A stretch of DNA of 63,999 nt, taken from NCBI RefSeq assembly GCF_030525755.1, contig NZ_JAUNEC010000004.1:8081-72079 (forward strand), written 5' to 3'. Source of the stretch: Alysiella sp. GTDB taxonomy: Bacteria > Pseudomonadota > Gammaproteobacteria > Burkholderiales > Neisseriaceae. Shown here in pieces: positions 35,155-43,724 of the stretch. A program made the translations under genes and the position numbers. Under the pieces are notes generated by a model that was not told the origin of the DNA, ran no database searches, and saw nothing but the letters and a program-made list of their open reading frames with translations. Within the stretch, counting starts at the first letter, position 1, and every line of letters starts with the position of its first letter.

Positions 35155-36723
35155 TTATTCCCACTCAATCGTGGCAGGCGGTTTGCCGCTCACATCGTAC
35201 ACCACGCGGTTAATCCCTTTGATTTCATTGATAATGCGATTGGAAACTTTGCCCAACAAACTGTATGGCAATTCCGCCCAATGCGCCGTCATAAAATCGC
35301 TGGTAACCACCGCACGGAGCGCGACCACATAATCATAAGTGCGCCCATCGCCCATCACGCCCACCGATTTCACAGGCAAAAACACCGCAAAGGCTTGGCT
35401 GGTCAAATCGTACCACGATTCGCCTTTCTCATTGAAAGTATTGCGCAATTCTTGAATGAAAATGTCATCGGCACGGCGGAGCAAATCGGCATATTCGCGT
35501 TTCACTTCGCCCAAAATGCGTACGCCCAAACCTGGGCCAGGGAAGGGGTGGCGGTACACCATTTCGCGCGGCAAACCCAATGCCACGCCCAATTCGCGCA
35601 CTTCGTCTTTGAACAAATCGCGTAAGGGTTCAAGCAGTTGCAATTTCATGTTTTCAGGCAGCCCGCCTACGTTGTGGTGCGATTTAATCGCGTGGGCTTT
35701 GCTGTTTTTCGCGCCAGCCGATTCAATCACATCGGGATAAATCGTGCCTTGTGCCAACCATTTGGCATTGGTCAATTTTTTCTCTTCTGCGTCAAAGACT
35801 TCAATGAATTCTGCGCCGATGATTTTGCGTTTGCGTTCGGGGTCGGTAACGCCAGCCAGTTTGCTCATAAACTGTTCGCTCGCGTCCACATGAATCACTT
35901 TCACGCCCAAGTTTTTGGCGAACATGGTCATCACGTTTTCCGCTTCATTTAACCTTAATAATCCGTGGTCTACGAATACGCAAGTGAGCTGGTCGCCAAT
36001 CGCGCGATGAATCAAGGCTGCCGCCACACTGGAATCCACACCGCCCGACAAGCCCAAAATCACTTCGTCCGAACCGACTTGGGCGCGGATTTTGGCAACG
36101 GCTTCGTCTATGTAATTGGGCATCGTCCAGCTTGGGTTTGCGCCACAAATTTCCAAAACAAAGCGGTTAATCAAGACTTTACCTTGCTTGGTGTGGGTAA
36201 CTTCGGGGTGGAATTGAATGCCGTAAAATTGTTTGGCTTCGTTTGCCATCATCGCAATGGGGCAAGAATCGGTTTTGCCGATGATTTGGAAGTTTTCAGG
36301 CAGCTTCACGACTTTATCGCCATGGCTCATCCACACGTCCAAAGTGTTGGCTTGTTCATCAAAAATGTTTTTTGTTAATTGAGAATCAATGGTTTGCACT
36401 TGGGCGTAACCAAATTCGCGCTGATTGCCTGCCGCCACTTCGCCGCCCAAATGGTGCGCCATAAATTGCATACCATAACAAATCCCCAACACAGGCACAC
36501 CCAAGTCAAACAAGCCAATATCGGCATGATAATTCGCGTCATCGTAAACCGATTGTGGGCTGCCTGAAAGAATAATCCCTTTTGGATTGAATGCCTTAAT
36601 TTCGCTTAAAGGCATATCGTAGGGGTGCAATTCGCAGTAAACGTGGGCTTCGCGGACGCGGCGGGCAATGAGTTGGGTAACTTGCGAGCCGAAGTCCAGA
36701 ATCAGGATTTTGTCTTGAGTCAT
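35155..36723 (-). CDS. guaA: GMP synthase (glutamine-hydrolysing)
   Basis: Converts XMP to GMP. The glutaminase domain has GICYGMQFMAHHLGG (Cys near residue 83) and FHPEVTHTKQG. The ATP-pyrophosphatase P-loop is LSGGVDSSVAAALI near residues 225-238. The dimerisation domain ends KPPATIEWE. Length 522 is usual, and HPFPGPGLGVRILGE is intact. Confidence 0.97.
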   Translation of the reverse strand: MTQDKILILDFGSQVTQLIARRVREAHVYCELHPYDMPLSEIKAFNPKGIILSGSPQSVYDDANYHADIGLFDLGVPVLGICYGMQFMAHHLGGEVAAGNQREFGYAQVQTIDSQLTKNIFDEQANTLDVWMSHGDKVVKLPENFQIIGKTDSCPIAMMANEAKQFYGIQFHPEVTHTKQGKVLINRFVLEICGANPSWTMPNYIDEAVAKIRAQVGSDEVILGLSGGVDSSVAAALIHRAIGDQLTCVFVDHGLLRLNEAENVMTMFAKNLGVKVIHVDASEQFMSKLAGVTDPERKRKIIGAEFIEVFDAEEKKLTNAKWLAQGTIYPDVIESAGAKNSKAHAIKSHHNVGGLPENMKLQLLEPLRDLFKDEVRELGVALGLPREMVYRHPFPGPGLGVRILGEVKREYADLLRRADDIFIQELRNTFNEKGESWYDLTSQAFAVFLPVKSVGVMGDGRTYDYVVALRAVVTSDFMTAHWAELPYSLLGKVSNRIINEIKGINRVVYDVSGKPPATIEWE

Positions 36724-37213
36724 GGTTTAATCACATTTTAAAATGGTTCGTGCAACCTAAATACAGTATACAGTCGTCAAAATACAACACAAATTATGCT
36801 TACACAGGTGTTTATTTTACCACATTTTATCCAAGTCTCTTATTTACTTAACCCAAATCATTAAAAACCAATAATTTATTTTATCAAAATAGTAAATTGC
36901 TTAAATTATCATTCTAATTGATTAAAGTTGCTTTCTATCAAATGTTTGGTTGATTGACTCAAGTTATTGTCTCCATTTGCCACATTTCTCTCCATAATCA
37001 CTTCATCAAGCTAACTTTACTAAACAGCACGGATTACTTATAATTATGGTCAGTTTCTAGGCAGCAAAACAAACCAGTAAGCAAATAAACTGGTAAGTGG
37101 GAACCTGGTAACCGTTTGGCATTTTAAATTGCCAATGATGTTTACGAGTCACAGGTTTTGACTCAATTTAGTTATTTGTCTAACTTTTAGTTTAGATTTT
37201 TAGGAGCCTTAAA
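36724..37213. other. 490-bp intergenic region upstream of the roadblock gene
   Basis: AT-rich and without a convincing open frame. Its first 300 bases should hold the guaA promoter on the minus strand, but no clear hexamer pair stands out. The last 140 bases are the leader of the roadblock gene and contain three stem-loops (separate entry). Confidence 0.5.
37073..37164 (+). promoter_or_regulatory. Structured 5' leader with three tandem stem-loops
   Basis: Three perfect 6-bp stems follow each other: ACCAGT (37073-37078) with ACTGGT (37089-37094); TTGGCA (37116-37121) with TGCCAA (37130-37135); GAGTCA (37146-37151) with TGACTC (37159-37164). A GGTAACC palindrome at 37107-37113 lies between the first two. 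It sits 50-140 bases before the roadblock start and may be a regulatory leader. It does not match a riboswitch class I know. Confidence 0.4.
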
Positions 37214-37570
37214 ATGAACTACGATAAAGTTGTATCTGAAATGTTGAATGTTGATGGTGCGTTAGCTGCTGCCGTTGTTGATTATTCTAGTGGTATGTTG
37301 TTGGCTGGTGGTGGTTCTGCTGCAATTGATTTAGAAATTGCAGCTGCTGGTAACACCGAAGTGATGCGTGCCAAAATGAAAACTATGGGTATGTTGGGTC
37401 TGAAAGACAATATTGAAGATATCTTGATTACTTTGGGCAAACAATACCACTTATTGCGTCCTTTGGCAAAACATGATGGCTTGTTCTTGTATTCTGTGTT
37501 GGATCGTTCTAAATCTAACTTGGCTTTGGCTCGCCGTTCTTTGGTTGACGCTGAAAACAATTTGAATTAA
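37214..37570 (+). CDS. Roadblock/LC7 domain protein
   Basis: 118 residues forming one roadblock/LC7 (MglB-like) domain: VDGALAAAVVDYSSGMLLAG in the first strand pair, a long helix, then LITLGKQYHLLRPL and GLFLYSVLDRSKSNLALAR. Such domains dimerise and often regulate small Ras-like GTPases, as MglB does for MglA, but no GTPase adjoins it. It has a strong AGGAG ribosome site, a structured leader and its own terminator, so it is a single-gene unit that may be well expressed. Confidence 0.8.
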   Translation: MNYDKVVSEMLNVDGALAAAVVDYSSGMLLAGGGSAAIDLEIAAAGNTEVMRAKMKTMGMLGLKDNIEDILITLGKQYHLLRPLAKHDGLFLYSVLDRSKSNLALARRSLVDAENNLN

Positions 37571-37587
37571 TATTTTTAATGATTCCA

Positions 37588-37623
37588 TCAAGCCGAACAG
37601 TCTTTTTGTTCGGCTTGATTTTT
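37588..37623 (+). terminator. Rho-independent terminator of the roadblock gene
   Basis: TCAAGCCGAACA (37588-37599) pairs perfectly with TGTTCGGCTTGA (37607-37618), a 12-bp stem followed by a T-run. Confidence 0.93.
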
Positions 37624-37977
37624 AATATACTTGTTTCAAATTAAAATAAAACCGACAACACTCGCTGTGTATGAATAATACATAAAGATGTTGGCAATGC
37701 TGTACTATTTGTGTTTGAAACAACCATAAATACATTTCTTCTGAATGAAAAACATAACAACCAAATGCACCTTATTGATATAGGGTGCATTTTATTGAGA
37801 AGGGATATTGAAGTTATTTGAAGCCCCTCTAAAACCTTTGCAAAACTTGGCTCATAAAACAGTTTCATACCCCATATCCTGTTATAAAAAATGCCATTTT
37901 TATCCATAAATAAGAAAAAGGACAGATAAAGTAATCTCTGTCCTTACGTCCATTTAAAAATAAGTTTTTGCAAGATT
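37624..37977. other. Intergenic region of two repeat-like blocks, no gene
   Basis: About 350 bases between the roadblock terminator and clpX. The first part (about 37650-37735) is copy B of the degenerate repeat seen at 26187. The second part (about 37828-37976) shares blocks with 53628-53762: an AAAACTTTGC-like start, a TTTCATA block, CATTTTTAT, GAAAAAGGAC and a GCAA-TTT end. Nothing coding was found. Confidence 0.5.
37650..37735. repeat. Degenerate intergenic repeat, copy B
   Basis: CGACAACACTCGCTGTGTA, then AATACATAAAGATGTTGGCA and GAAACAACCATA align in order with copy A at 26187-26270. Divergence suggests an old family. Confidence 0.5.
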
Positions 37978-39240
37978 TCAAGCTACCTGAATCACTTTTC
38001 CTTGTTCATCAAATAAATTGGGGCTAGTCTCATTCAAAATGGTTTCTTTCGTTACCACCACTTTTTTGACATTTTTCCAATCTGGCAAACAATACATGGT
38101 TTCCAATAGGTTTTTTTCCATAATGGAACGCAAACCACGCGCGCCTGTTTTACGAACAATGGCTTGTTGTGCAATACTGCGTAATGCTTCTGTTTCAAAT
38201 GTCAATTCAACACCTTCCATAGCAAATAAAGCCTGATACTGCTTAACCAACGCATTTTTGGGTTCGGTTAAAATATTGATCAATGCTGCTTCATCAAGTT
38301 GCTCCAAAGTGGTAATCACAGGTAGGCGACCAATCAACTCGGGAATCAGACCAAATTTAATCAAATCTTCAGGCTCTACCGTATTGAAAATTTTACCTAC
38401 ATCTGTACTATCGTCTTTACTGTGTACTTGTGCGCCAAAACCAATACCACCTTGCTCGGTGCGTTGGCGAATTACTTTTTCTAAACCTGCAAATGCACCA
38501 CCGCAAATAAACAAAATATTGGTGGTATCCACATCAATAAACTGTTGATTGGGATTGCGGCGACCACCTTGTGGTGGCACACTGGCAATCGTTCCTTCAA
38601 TCAATTTCAATAAAGCCTGCTGAACACCTTCGCCCGACACATCACGAGTAATAGATGGACTGTCGCTTTTACGCGAGATCTTATCAATTTCATCAATATA
38701 AACAATGCCTTTTTGGGCTTTTTCCACGTCAAAATCACATTTGCCCAATAATTTGGTAATGATTTGTTCCACATCTTCGCCCACATAGCCTGCTTCGGTG
38801 AGCGTTGTGGCATCAGCCATCACAAATGGCACATTCAATTTGCGTGCCAAAGACTGTGCCAACAAAGTTTTGCCCGAACCGGTAGGTCCAATCAATAAGA
38901 TATTAGACTTTGCCAATTCGACATGATTTTCATCGGTAGCATGATACAAACGCTTATAATGATTGTAAACTGCTACTGCCAAAGCCTTTTTCGCTTTTTC
39001 CTGACCGATAACATACTCATTCAACTGCGCCACCAAATCTGCGGGCGTGGGCAATTTTTCATCATGAACGACCGTTTTTTCTTGTTCAGAAACATCGGTT
39101 TGAGCTGGTTGCATCAAAACCCGACAATCATCAATGCATTCATTACAAATAAATGCTTGTCCATCACTGTTTTCAACCAAATGCTGAACCTCTTTTTCTT
39201 GTTTGCCACAAAAAGAGCAGCAGCGTTCATGTTCGTTCAT
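37978..39240 (-). CDS. clpX: ClpX, ATP-binding subunit of the ClpXP protease
   Basis: AAA+ unfoldase feeding ClpP. 420 residues from MNEHERCCSFCGKQ; this start has an AGGAAAG ribosome site, while the longer frame to 39270 does not match the family. The N-terminal zinc finger has CSFCGK and CNECIDDC, Walker A is GPTGSGKT, Walker B IVYIDEIDKISRK, and sensor 2 is KTGARGLRSIME. No clpP lies upstream. Its adaptor SspB is encoded 3 kb away. Confidence 0.96.
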   Translation of the reverse strand: MNEHERCCSFCGKQEKEVQHLVENSDGQAFICNECIDDCRVLMQPAQTDVSEQEKTVVHDEKLPTPADLVAQLNEYVIGQEKAKKALAVAVYNHYKRLYHATDENHVELAKSNILLIGPTGSGKTLLAQSLARKLNVPFVMADATTLTEAGYVGEDVEQIITKLLGKCDFDVEKAQKGIVYIDEIDKISRKSDSPSITRDVSGEGVQQALLKLIEGTIASVPPQGGRRNPNQQFIDVDTTNILFICGGAFAGLEKVIRQRTEQGGIGFGAQVHSKDDSTDVGKIFNTVEPEDLIKFGLIPELIGRLPVITTLEQLDEAALINILTEPKNALVKQYQALFAMEGVELTFETEALRSIAQQAIVRKTGARGLRSIMEKNLLETMYCLPDWKNVKKVVVTKETILNETSPNLFDEQGKVIQVA

Positions 39241-39357
39241 ATTCTTATCTTTCCTGATATTGTGTTTCATTTAAAAATCGCACAAGTATAGCCGTTTGCT
39301 ACCATGTAAACAACTTTCAGGCAGCCTGAAATAGACTATTTCTACTACGCTTTATAC

Positions 39358-39978
39358 TTATAAACGTTTCAATTCCCATATTGTGCTGTCTTCATGAAAA
39401 CTCAAATAATACTGTACGCCTACCACCTCTAAAATTGTGGTATGCCAAAAGCGTTTGTTTTGTTTAGGCAAATAAATAAAAGCCACATGATACGGTTCAG
39501 TAATGACCGCATTAAGCTGCTGTGCGTGTTGTCGCCACAAAGCCGCATAATCTGCTGCTGCCGCAAAATCCATACTGTTCAAATCAAATAAATGATGATG
39601 TAAAAACTGAATATGACTGGCATCTTCTGCTTCCGATGCCCTCCATTGATTGTGTTCAAAAGTGTACAACACCAACGTTTTAGGCAACTTGGGATGCAAA
39701 ACAAACAATTCAATGCGTGGGCGCGTACCATTAAAAAACGAAATTTTTTCAAATACTTTAATGTTGCTGCCTGAAAACTCGGGCAACTGCTGTAAAGTTC
39801 TTTGTGCCAGACTCAAAATTGGTTTGTTTTCCAGAATATCAACATCAAATGTTGTCGCAACAACACTTGATGTGGCATAAGGCAAAAGCACAGCCGTTTT
39901 ATCCATCACTTGCACCACATTGCTGCATGCACCTAACAAAAACAAGCATAAAACACACCGCAATCGCATTAAAAACAT
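39358..39978 (-). CDS. Putative lipoprotein of unknown function
   Basis: 206 residues. A short signal peptide ends in lipobox LLGAC near residue 18. The body shows no family I recognise. It is mixed alpha/beta with a His-rich middle (IQFLHHHLFDL) and ends in a beta-rich segment (WHTTILEVVGVQYYLSFHED). It lies between clpX and recR on the same strand, but the gaps (over 100 bp to clpX, 60 to recR) make cotranscription uncertain. Confidence 0.55.
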   Translation of the reverse strand: MFLMRLRCVLCLFLLGACSNVVQVMDKTAVLLPYATSSVVATTFDVDILENKPILSLAQRTLQQLPEFSGSNIKVFEKISFFNGTRPRIELFVLHPKLPKTLVLYTFEHNQWRASEAEDASHIQFLHHHLFDLNSMDFAAAADYAALWRQHAQQLNAVITEPYHVAFIYLPKQNKRFWHTTILEVVGVQYYLSFHEDSTIWELKRL

Positions 39979-40038
39979 ATTGGCAAACCCAAATCCATTT
40001 TACTGTTTACACCAAGCTCTTTCAGGCAGCCTGAAACA

Positions 40039-40650
40039 TCAAGTATTGTTCAACAACTGCCGTTCATAAACCGCCTGCGCCAACGTGCCTGCATCAACAT
40101 ATTCCAACTCACTACCCAACGGCATACCACGCGCCAAACGACTGATTTTATAGGGCTGTTCTTTAAATAATTCCAATAAAATATACGCCGTAGCATCGCC
40201 CTCTGCTGTAAACGAAGTAGCGATGATGATTTCAACAACAGGGCTGCCTGAAAGCCGAGCCACCAATTTATGCAAATCAATGCTGTCCAAATCCATGTTT
40301 TGCGTGGGACTGACCTGCCCCATTAGCACGAAATACAAACCATCATGACAACGTGCCAATTCCATAGCTGGTACATCAGCCGGCATTTGCACAATCATCA
40401 AACGCGTAGCATCACGTTTGGGGTCAGCACAAATATGGCAAATTTCATGCTCACAAAAATTATTGCAACTTTGACAATGATTTACTTGTTTCAAAGCCCT
40501 ATCCAAAGCCATTAACAACTCTGCTGCGCCATCGCGGTTTTGCTGCAACAAAGTATGTGCCATACGTTGTGCGGTTTTCGGTCCAACATTAGGCAAAACT
40601 TGCAAACATTTGATTAAATAGGAATAAGCATCAGGATTTTTGGTGGACAT
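40039..40650 (-). CDS. recR: Recombination mediator RecR
   Basis: 203 residues. The helix-hairpin-helix (LPNVGPKTAQRMAHTLL) is near the start, the zinc site has CQSCNNFCEHEICHIC near residues 57-72, and a Toprim domain follows. RecR with RecF/RecO loads RecA on gapped DNA. The Toprim position that is Glu in E. coli (VVETPAD) reads Gln here (IVQMPAD); I recall Neisseria homologues also varying at this residue, so this may be lineage-specific. Confidence 0.95.
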   Translation of the reverse strand: MSTKNPDAYSYLIKCLQVLPNVGPKTAQRMAHTLLQQNRDGAAELLMALDRALKQVNHCQSCNNFCEHEICHICADPKRDATRLMIVQMPADVPAMELARCHDGLYFVLMGQVSPTQNMDLDSIDLHKLVARLSGSPVVEIIIATSFTAEGDATAYILLELFKEQPYKISRLARGMPLGSELEYVDAGTLAQAVYERQLLNNT

Positions 40651-40754
40651 GGTTTCAGACTGCCTGAAAGTGAATGGGTTTAGGCTACAATACGATTACA
40701 CGTTAATACAAATATTTGATGCACAATAATTTGAATATTTAAAGTTGTTTTCGC

Positions 40755-40783
40755 AGATAGGGGGCTCAACCCCGCCCTATTTT
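40755..40783. other. GC-rich hairpin between dcd and recR
   Basis: ATAGGG near 40756 pairs with CCCTAT near 40779 around a GGG-CTCAA-CCC inner stem, followed by TTTT on the plus strand. It lies just past the dcd stop (minus strand) and may be its terminator, although the T-run is on the other strand. Confidence 0.35.
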
Positions 40784-40799
40784 AAAATTACTCACACAA

Positions 40800-41366
40800 T
40801 CACGCTTTGGGCAAAGTTACGCCTGTTTGTCCCATGTATTTACCATTACGGTCTTTATATGATGTTTCACAAACTTCATCGCTTTCAAAAAATAACACTT
40901 GTGCTACGCCTTCGCCCGCATAAATTTTGGCTGGCAATGGTGTGGTATTGGAAAATTCCAACGTTACATAGCCTTCCCACTCGGGTTCAAACGGTGTTAC
41001 ATTCACGATAATCCCGCAACGAGCATAGGTTGATTTGCCTAAACAGACAGTTAAAACATTACGCGGAATGCGGAAATATTCCACAGTTCGCGCCAAAGCA
41101 AAAGAATTGGGCGGAATGATGCAACAATCGTCCTCTACGGTTACAAAATTTTTAGGGTCAAAATTTTTCGGATCCACAATCGTGCTGTTGATATTGGTAA
41201 AAATTTTGAACTCATTGGCACAACGAATGTCATAGCCATAACTGGACGTACCGTAAGAGATAATACGCTTACCATCTTGTTCTTTAATTTGATTGGGTTC
41301 AAACGGTTCTATCATACCGAATTGCTCCGCCATGTAGCGTATCCATTTATCTGATTTAATTGACAT
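40800..41366 (-). CDS. dcd: dCTP deaminase
   Basis: Deaminates dCTP to dUTP on the route to dTTP. 188 residues. SSYGYDIRCANEF, SFALARTVEYFRIP and the catalytic Glu region AGEGVAQVLFFESDE match the family. The E. coli enzyme has 193 residues. Complete. Confidence 0.96.
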   Translation of the reverse strand: MSIKSDKWIRYMAEQFGMIEPFEPNQIKEQDGKRIISYGTSSYGYDIRCANEFKIFTNINSTIVDPKNFDPKNFVTVEDDCCIIPPNSFALARTVEYFRIPRNVLTVCLGKSTYARCGIIVNVTPFEPEWEGYVTLEFSNTTPLPAKIYAGEGVAQVLFFESDEVCETSYKDRNGKYMGQTGVTLPKA

Positions 41367-41411
41367 TTTATACTCTTTCTGTATTTTTAAGCTACCTGAA
41401 TACTGCTTAGG

Positions 41412-41831
41412 TTATTTGACCAATTTCAAACCTTTCTTCACAACAGGTTTTTCTTCATGGCTTGCCATTTTGATTGTTGTATCTACTGCTGGGGTTTCAC
41501 TCTTCACATTTTCAGGCAGCCACTCCTCAGCTTCAAAACCCATACCTTCACCTGTTTCACGAGCAAACAAGCCAACAACGTGTCCTATTGGTATCATCAC
41601 ATCTTGCGCCACACCACCAAAACGCGCGCTGAATGTAATCCATTCGTTGTCCATGACCAAATCTTTAACGGCATTCATACCGATATTGAGTACGATTTGA
41701 TTGTCTTGCACAAATTGACGCGGCACACGCGTATGTTCATTAACCCACACCGCCAAAAATGGCGTGTAACCATTGTCAGCACACCATTCATACAATGCAC
41801 GAACAAAATAGGGTTTGGTAGATAAACTCAT
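41412..41831 (-). CDS. sspB: ClpXP adaptor SspB (stringent starvation protein B)
   Basis: 139 residues from MSLSTKPYFVRALYEW; an ATG at 41858 would add 9 residues. The substrate-binding domain shows DNQIVLNIGMNAVKDL, ITFSARFGGV and VGLFARETGEGM. The flexible tail ends in a basic/hydrophobic KKGLKLVK, the ClpX-binding XB motif. SspB delivers ssrA-tagged proteins to ClpXP. It follows sspA as in other proteobacteria. Confidence 0.93.
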   Translation of the reverse strand: MSLSTKPYFVRALYEWCADNGYTPFLAVWVNEHTRVPRQFVQDNQIVLNIGMNAVKDLVMDNEWITFSARFGGVAQDVMIPIGHVVGLFARETGEGMGFEAEEWLPENVKSETPAVDTTIKMASHEEKPVVKKGLKLVK

Positions 41832-41966
41832 TTTATTTATTGCTCCGTTTTCAGCCATTCAATCACAAAAACAGCATTCATCAAAATCTACAGATAAGTT
41901 TTAATTTTAAAATCATACAAATAACGTAAAATCAGAATAAGAAAAAATGAATCAACAGAATAAAAA

Positions 41967-41997
41967 GCTGCCTGAAAGCAGCGTTTTTCAGGCAGCC
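41967..41997 (-). terminator. DUS hairpin downstream of sspA
   Basis: GCTGCCTGAAA near 41967 and TTTTTCAGGCAGC ending near 41996 are inverted with a short loop. The hairpin lies between the sspA stop and sspB, so some transcripts probably end here. Confidence 0.6.
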
Positions 41998-42010
41998 TGA
42001 ATAAAATTAC

Positions 42011-42616
42011 TCAACGGCGCATGGCTTTTTCAGCAGGAGTCAGCGCATCAATAAAGGCTTGTCGTTGAAAAATGCGCTCGGCAGCTTTCAAAATTGGGGC
42101 AGCTGATTTGCCCAACTGAATGTCATAGTGGTCAAGTCGCCACAACAATGGTGCAAGTGCCACATCAATCATGGAAAAATCATCACCTAAAACGTATTTG
42201 TTTTTCGCAAAAGCAGGCGCAATCATGGTTAAACCTTGCGCAATCGCTTCACGCGCTTTGGTTTGCTCTTTGGACGATGCAACAGTATTTTCCAAAGTTT
42301 GCACATGAATAAACAGCTCTTTTTCCAAACGATGTAACACCAAACGACCTCGACCACGCATCACAGGGTCAGCAGGCATCAGTTGCGGATGCGGAAAACG
42401 CTCGTCAATGTATTCATTAATGATGTTGGACTCATACAAAACCAAATCACGTTCCACCAATACAGGAACTTGGTTATACGGGTTCATCAAAGCCAAATCT
42501 TCAGGTTTATTGAACACGTCCACATCTTTGATTTCAAAATCCATGCCTTTTTCAAACAACACAAAACGACAACGATGGCTAAATGGGCAAGTGATACCCG
42601 AATACAAAATCATCAT
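42011..42616 (-). CDS. sspA: Stringent starvation protein A (GST-like, RNA polymerase-associated)
   Basis: 201 residues. The thioredoxin-like N-terminal domain has SGITCPFSHRCRFVLFEKGM, then NQVPVLVERDLVLYESNIINEYIDERFPHP (start only: NQVPVLVERD), and an all-helical C-terminal domain. SspA lacks GST activity and binds RNA polymerase to change transcription under stress; in Neisseria it affects virulence genes. It forms the usual sspAB pair. Confidence 0.93.
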   Translation of the reverse strand: MMILYSGITCPFSHRCRFVLFEKGMDFEIKDVDVFNKPEDLALMNPYNQVPVLVERDLVLYESNIINEYIDERFPHPQLMPADPVMRGRGRLVLHRLEKELFIHVQTLENTVASSKEQTKAREAIAQGLTMIAPAFAKNKYVLGDDFSMIDVALAPLLWRLDHYDIQLGKSAAPILKAAERIFQRQAFIDALTPAEKAMRR

Positions 42617-42883
42617 TTGTTTATTCCTCTCATAAATTTCCCAATAAAACGGTTTCAGGCAGCCTGAATTAAGGTTTTAACCATTGAAACAAAATCTTGG
42701 GTATTATATTGCTTTTTCATAAACAGGTCTATCAATTACACATAACCCATTGTTTAAATAAAAATTTAATGTAATTTCCACTACTATACCGCAAATACCC
42801 CAAATCAACTTAATCAACCATACCAAGCTACCTGAAACTTTTTCCGTTATAATTAACCCAATTTTTTGATGTGAATTTCAGCC

Positions 42884-43666
42884 ATGACCGAACACAAAGC
42901 CCGCAAACGTTTTGGGCAAAATTTCCTGCAAGACGCGCGCATCATCAGCGATATTGTGAACGCGGTGCGTCCGAAAGCCGATGATATCGTAATTGAAATT
43001 GGACCAGGTTTGGCAGCGATTACCCAACCTTTAAGCCAAAAACTCAATCAATTACACGTTTGTGAAATTGACCGCGACATCATCCAATTTCTGAAAAAAC
43101 AATCATTTGCCAATAAACTCGTGATACACGAAGGCGATGTGTTGGCATTTGATTTCCGCCAAATTCAGGGGATGAAAAAAATTGTCGGCAATCTACCTTA
43201 CAACATTTCTACGCCACTTTTGTTCAAATTGAGCGAAGTGGCTCATGAGGTGATTGATATGCACTTTATGTTACAAAAAGAAGTGGTTGAACGCATGATT
43301 GCCACGCCCAAAACCAATGATTATGGGCGTTTGAGCGTGATGTTGCAGTATTTTTTTGACATGGAAAACCTGATTGACGTGCCGCCCGAAAGTTTCACGC
43401 CTGCCCCGAAAGTGGATTCGGCTGTAGTGCGCATGATTCCTGTGGCAGGACGGATTGGTGTGGCAGAAAATTTCATTTATTTCAGTAATTTGGTTCGCAT
43501 AGCATTTCAACAACGCCGTAAAACTTTACGCAACAACCTTAAAGAACTGGCGAATGACGATGATTTACTGGCAGTTGGCATTCAGCCCCAGCAACGTGCG
43601 GAAGAAATTGCGCCTGAAATGTATGTGAAACTATCTAATTACTTAATAAGCAAATCAAAACAATAA
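42884..43666 (+). CDS. rsmA: 16S rRNA dimethyladenosine transferase
   Basis: Dimethylates A1518 and A1519 of 16S rRNA. 260 residues with RKRFGQNFLQD at the N-terminus, SAM-binding EIGPGLAAITQPL near residues 38-50 and the catalytic NLPYNIST near 107-114. The C-terminal PESFTPAPKVDSAVVR block is intact. Also known as ksgA. Confidence 0.96.
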   Translation: MTEHKARKRFGQNFLQDARIISDIVNAVRPKADDIVIEIGPGLAAITQPLSQKLNQLHVCEIDRDIIQFLKKQSFANKLVIHEGDVLAFDFRQIQGMKKIVGNLPYNISTPLLFKLSEVAHEVIDMHFMLQKEVVERMIATPKTNDYGRLSVMLQYFFDMENLIDVPPESFTPAPKVDSAVVRMIPVAGRIGVAENFIYFSNLVRIAFQQRRKTLRNNLKELANDDDLLAVGIQPQQRAEEIAPEMYVKLSNYLISKSKQ

Positions 43667-43724
43667 TGTTAACTTCTGATAACCAAAAATTTCAGGCAGC
43701 CCCTAATCAAATAGAAAAACAATC

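Noticed and set aside
36724..37072. Possible small genes or a purine riboswitch upstream of guaA
   Set aside because: No frame longer than a few dozen codons with a ribosome site, and no purine-riboswitch core could be recognised by eye.
40755..40783. GC-rich hairpin considered as the T-arm of a tRNA or the end of tmRNA
   Set aside because: No acceptor or anticodon arm pairs with it and no CCA end is present.
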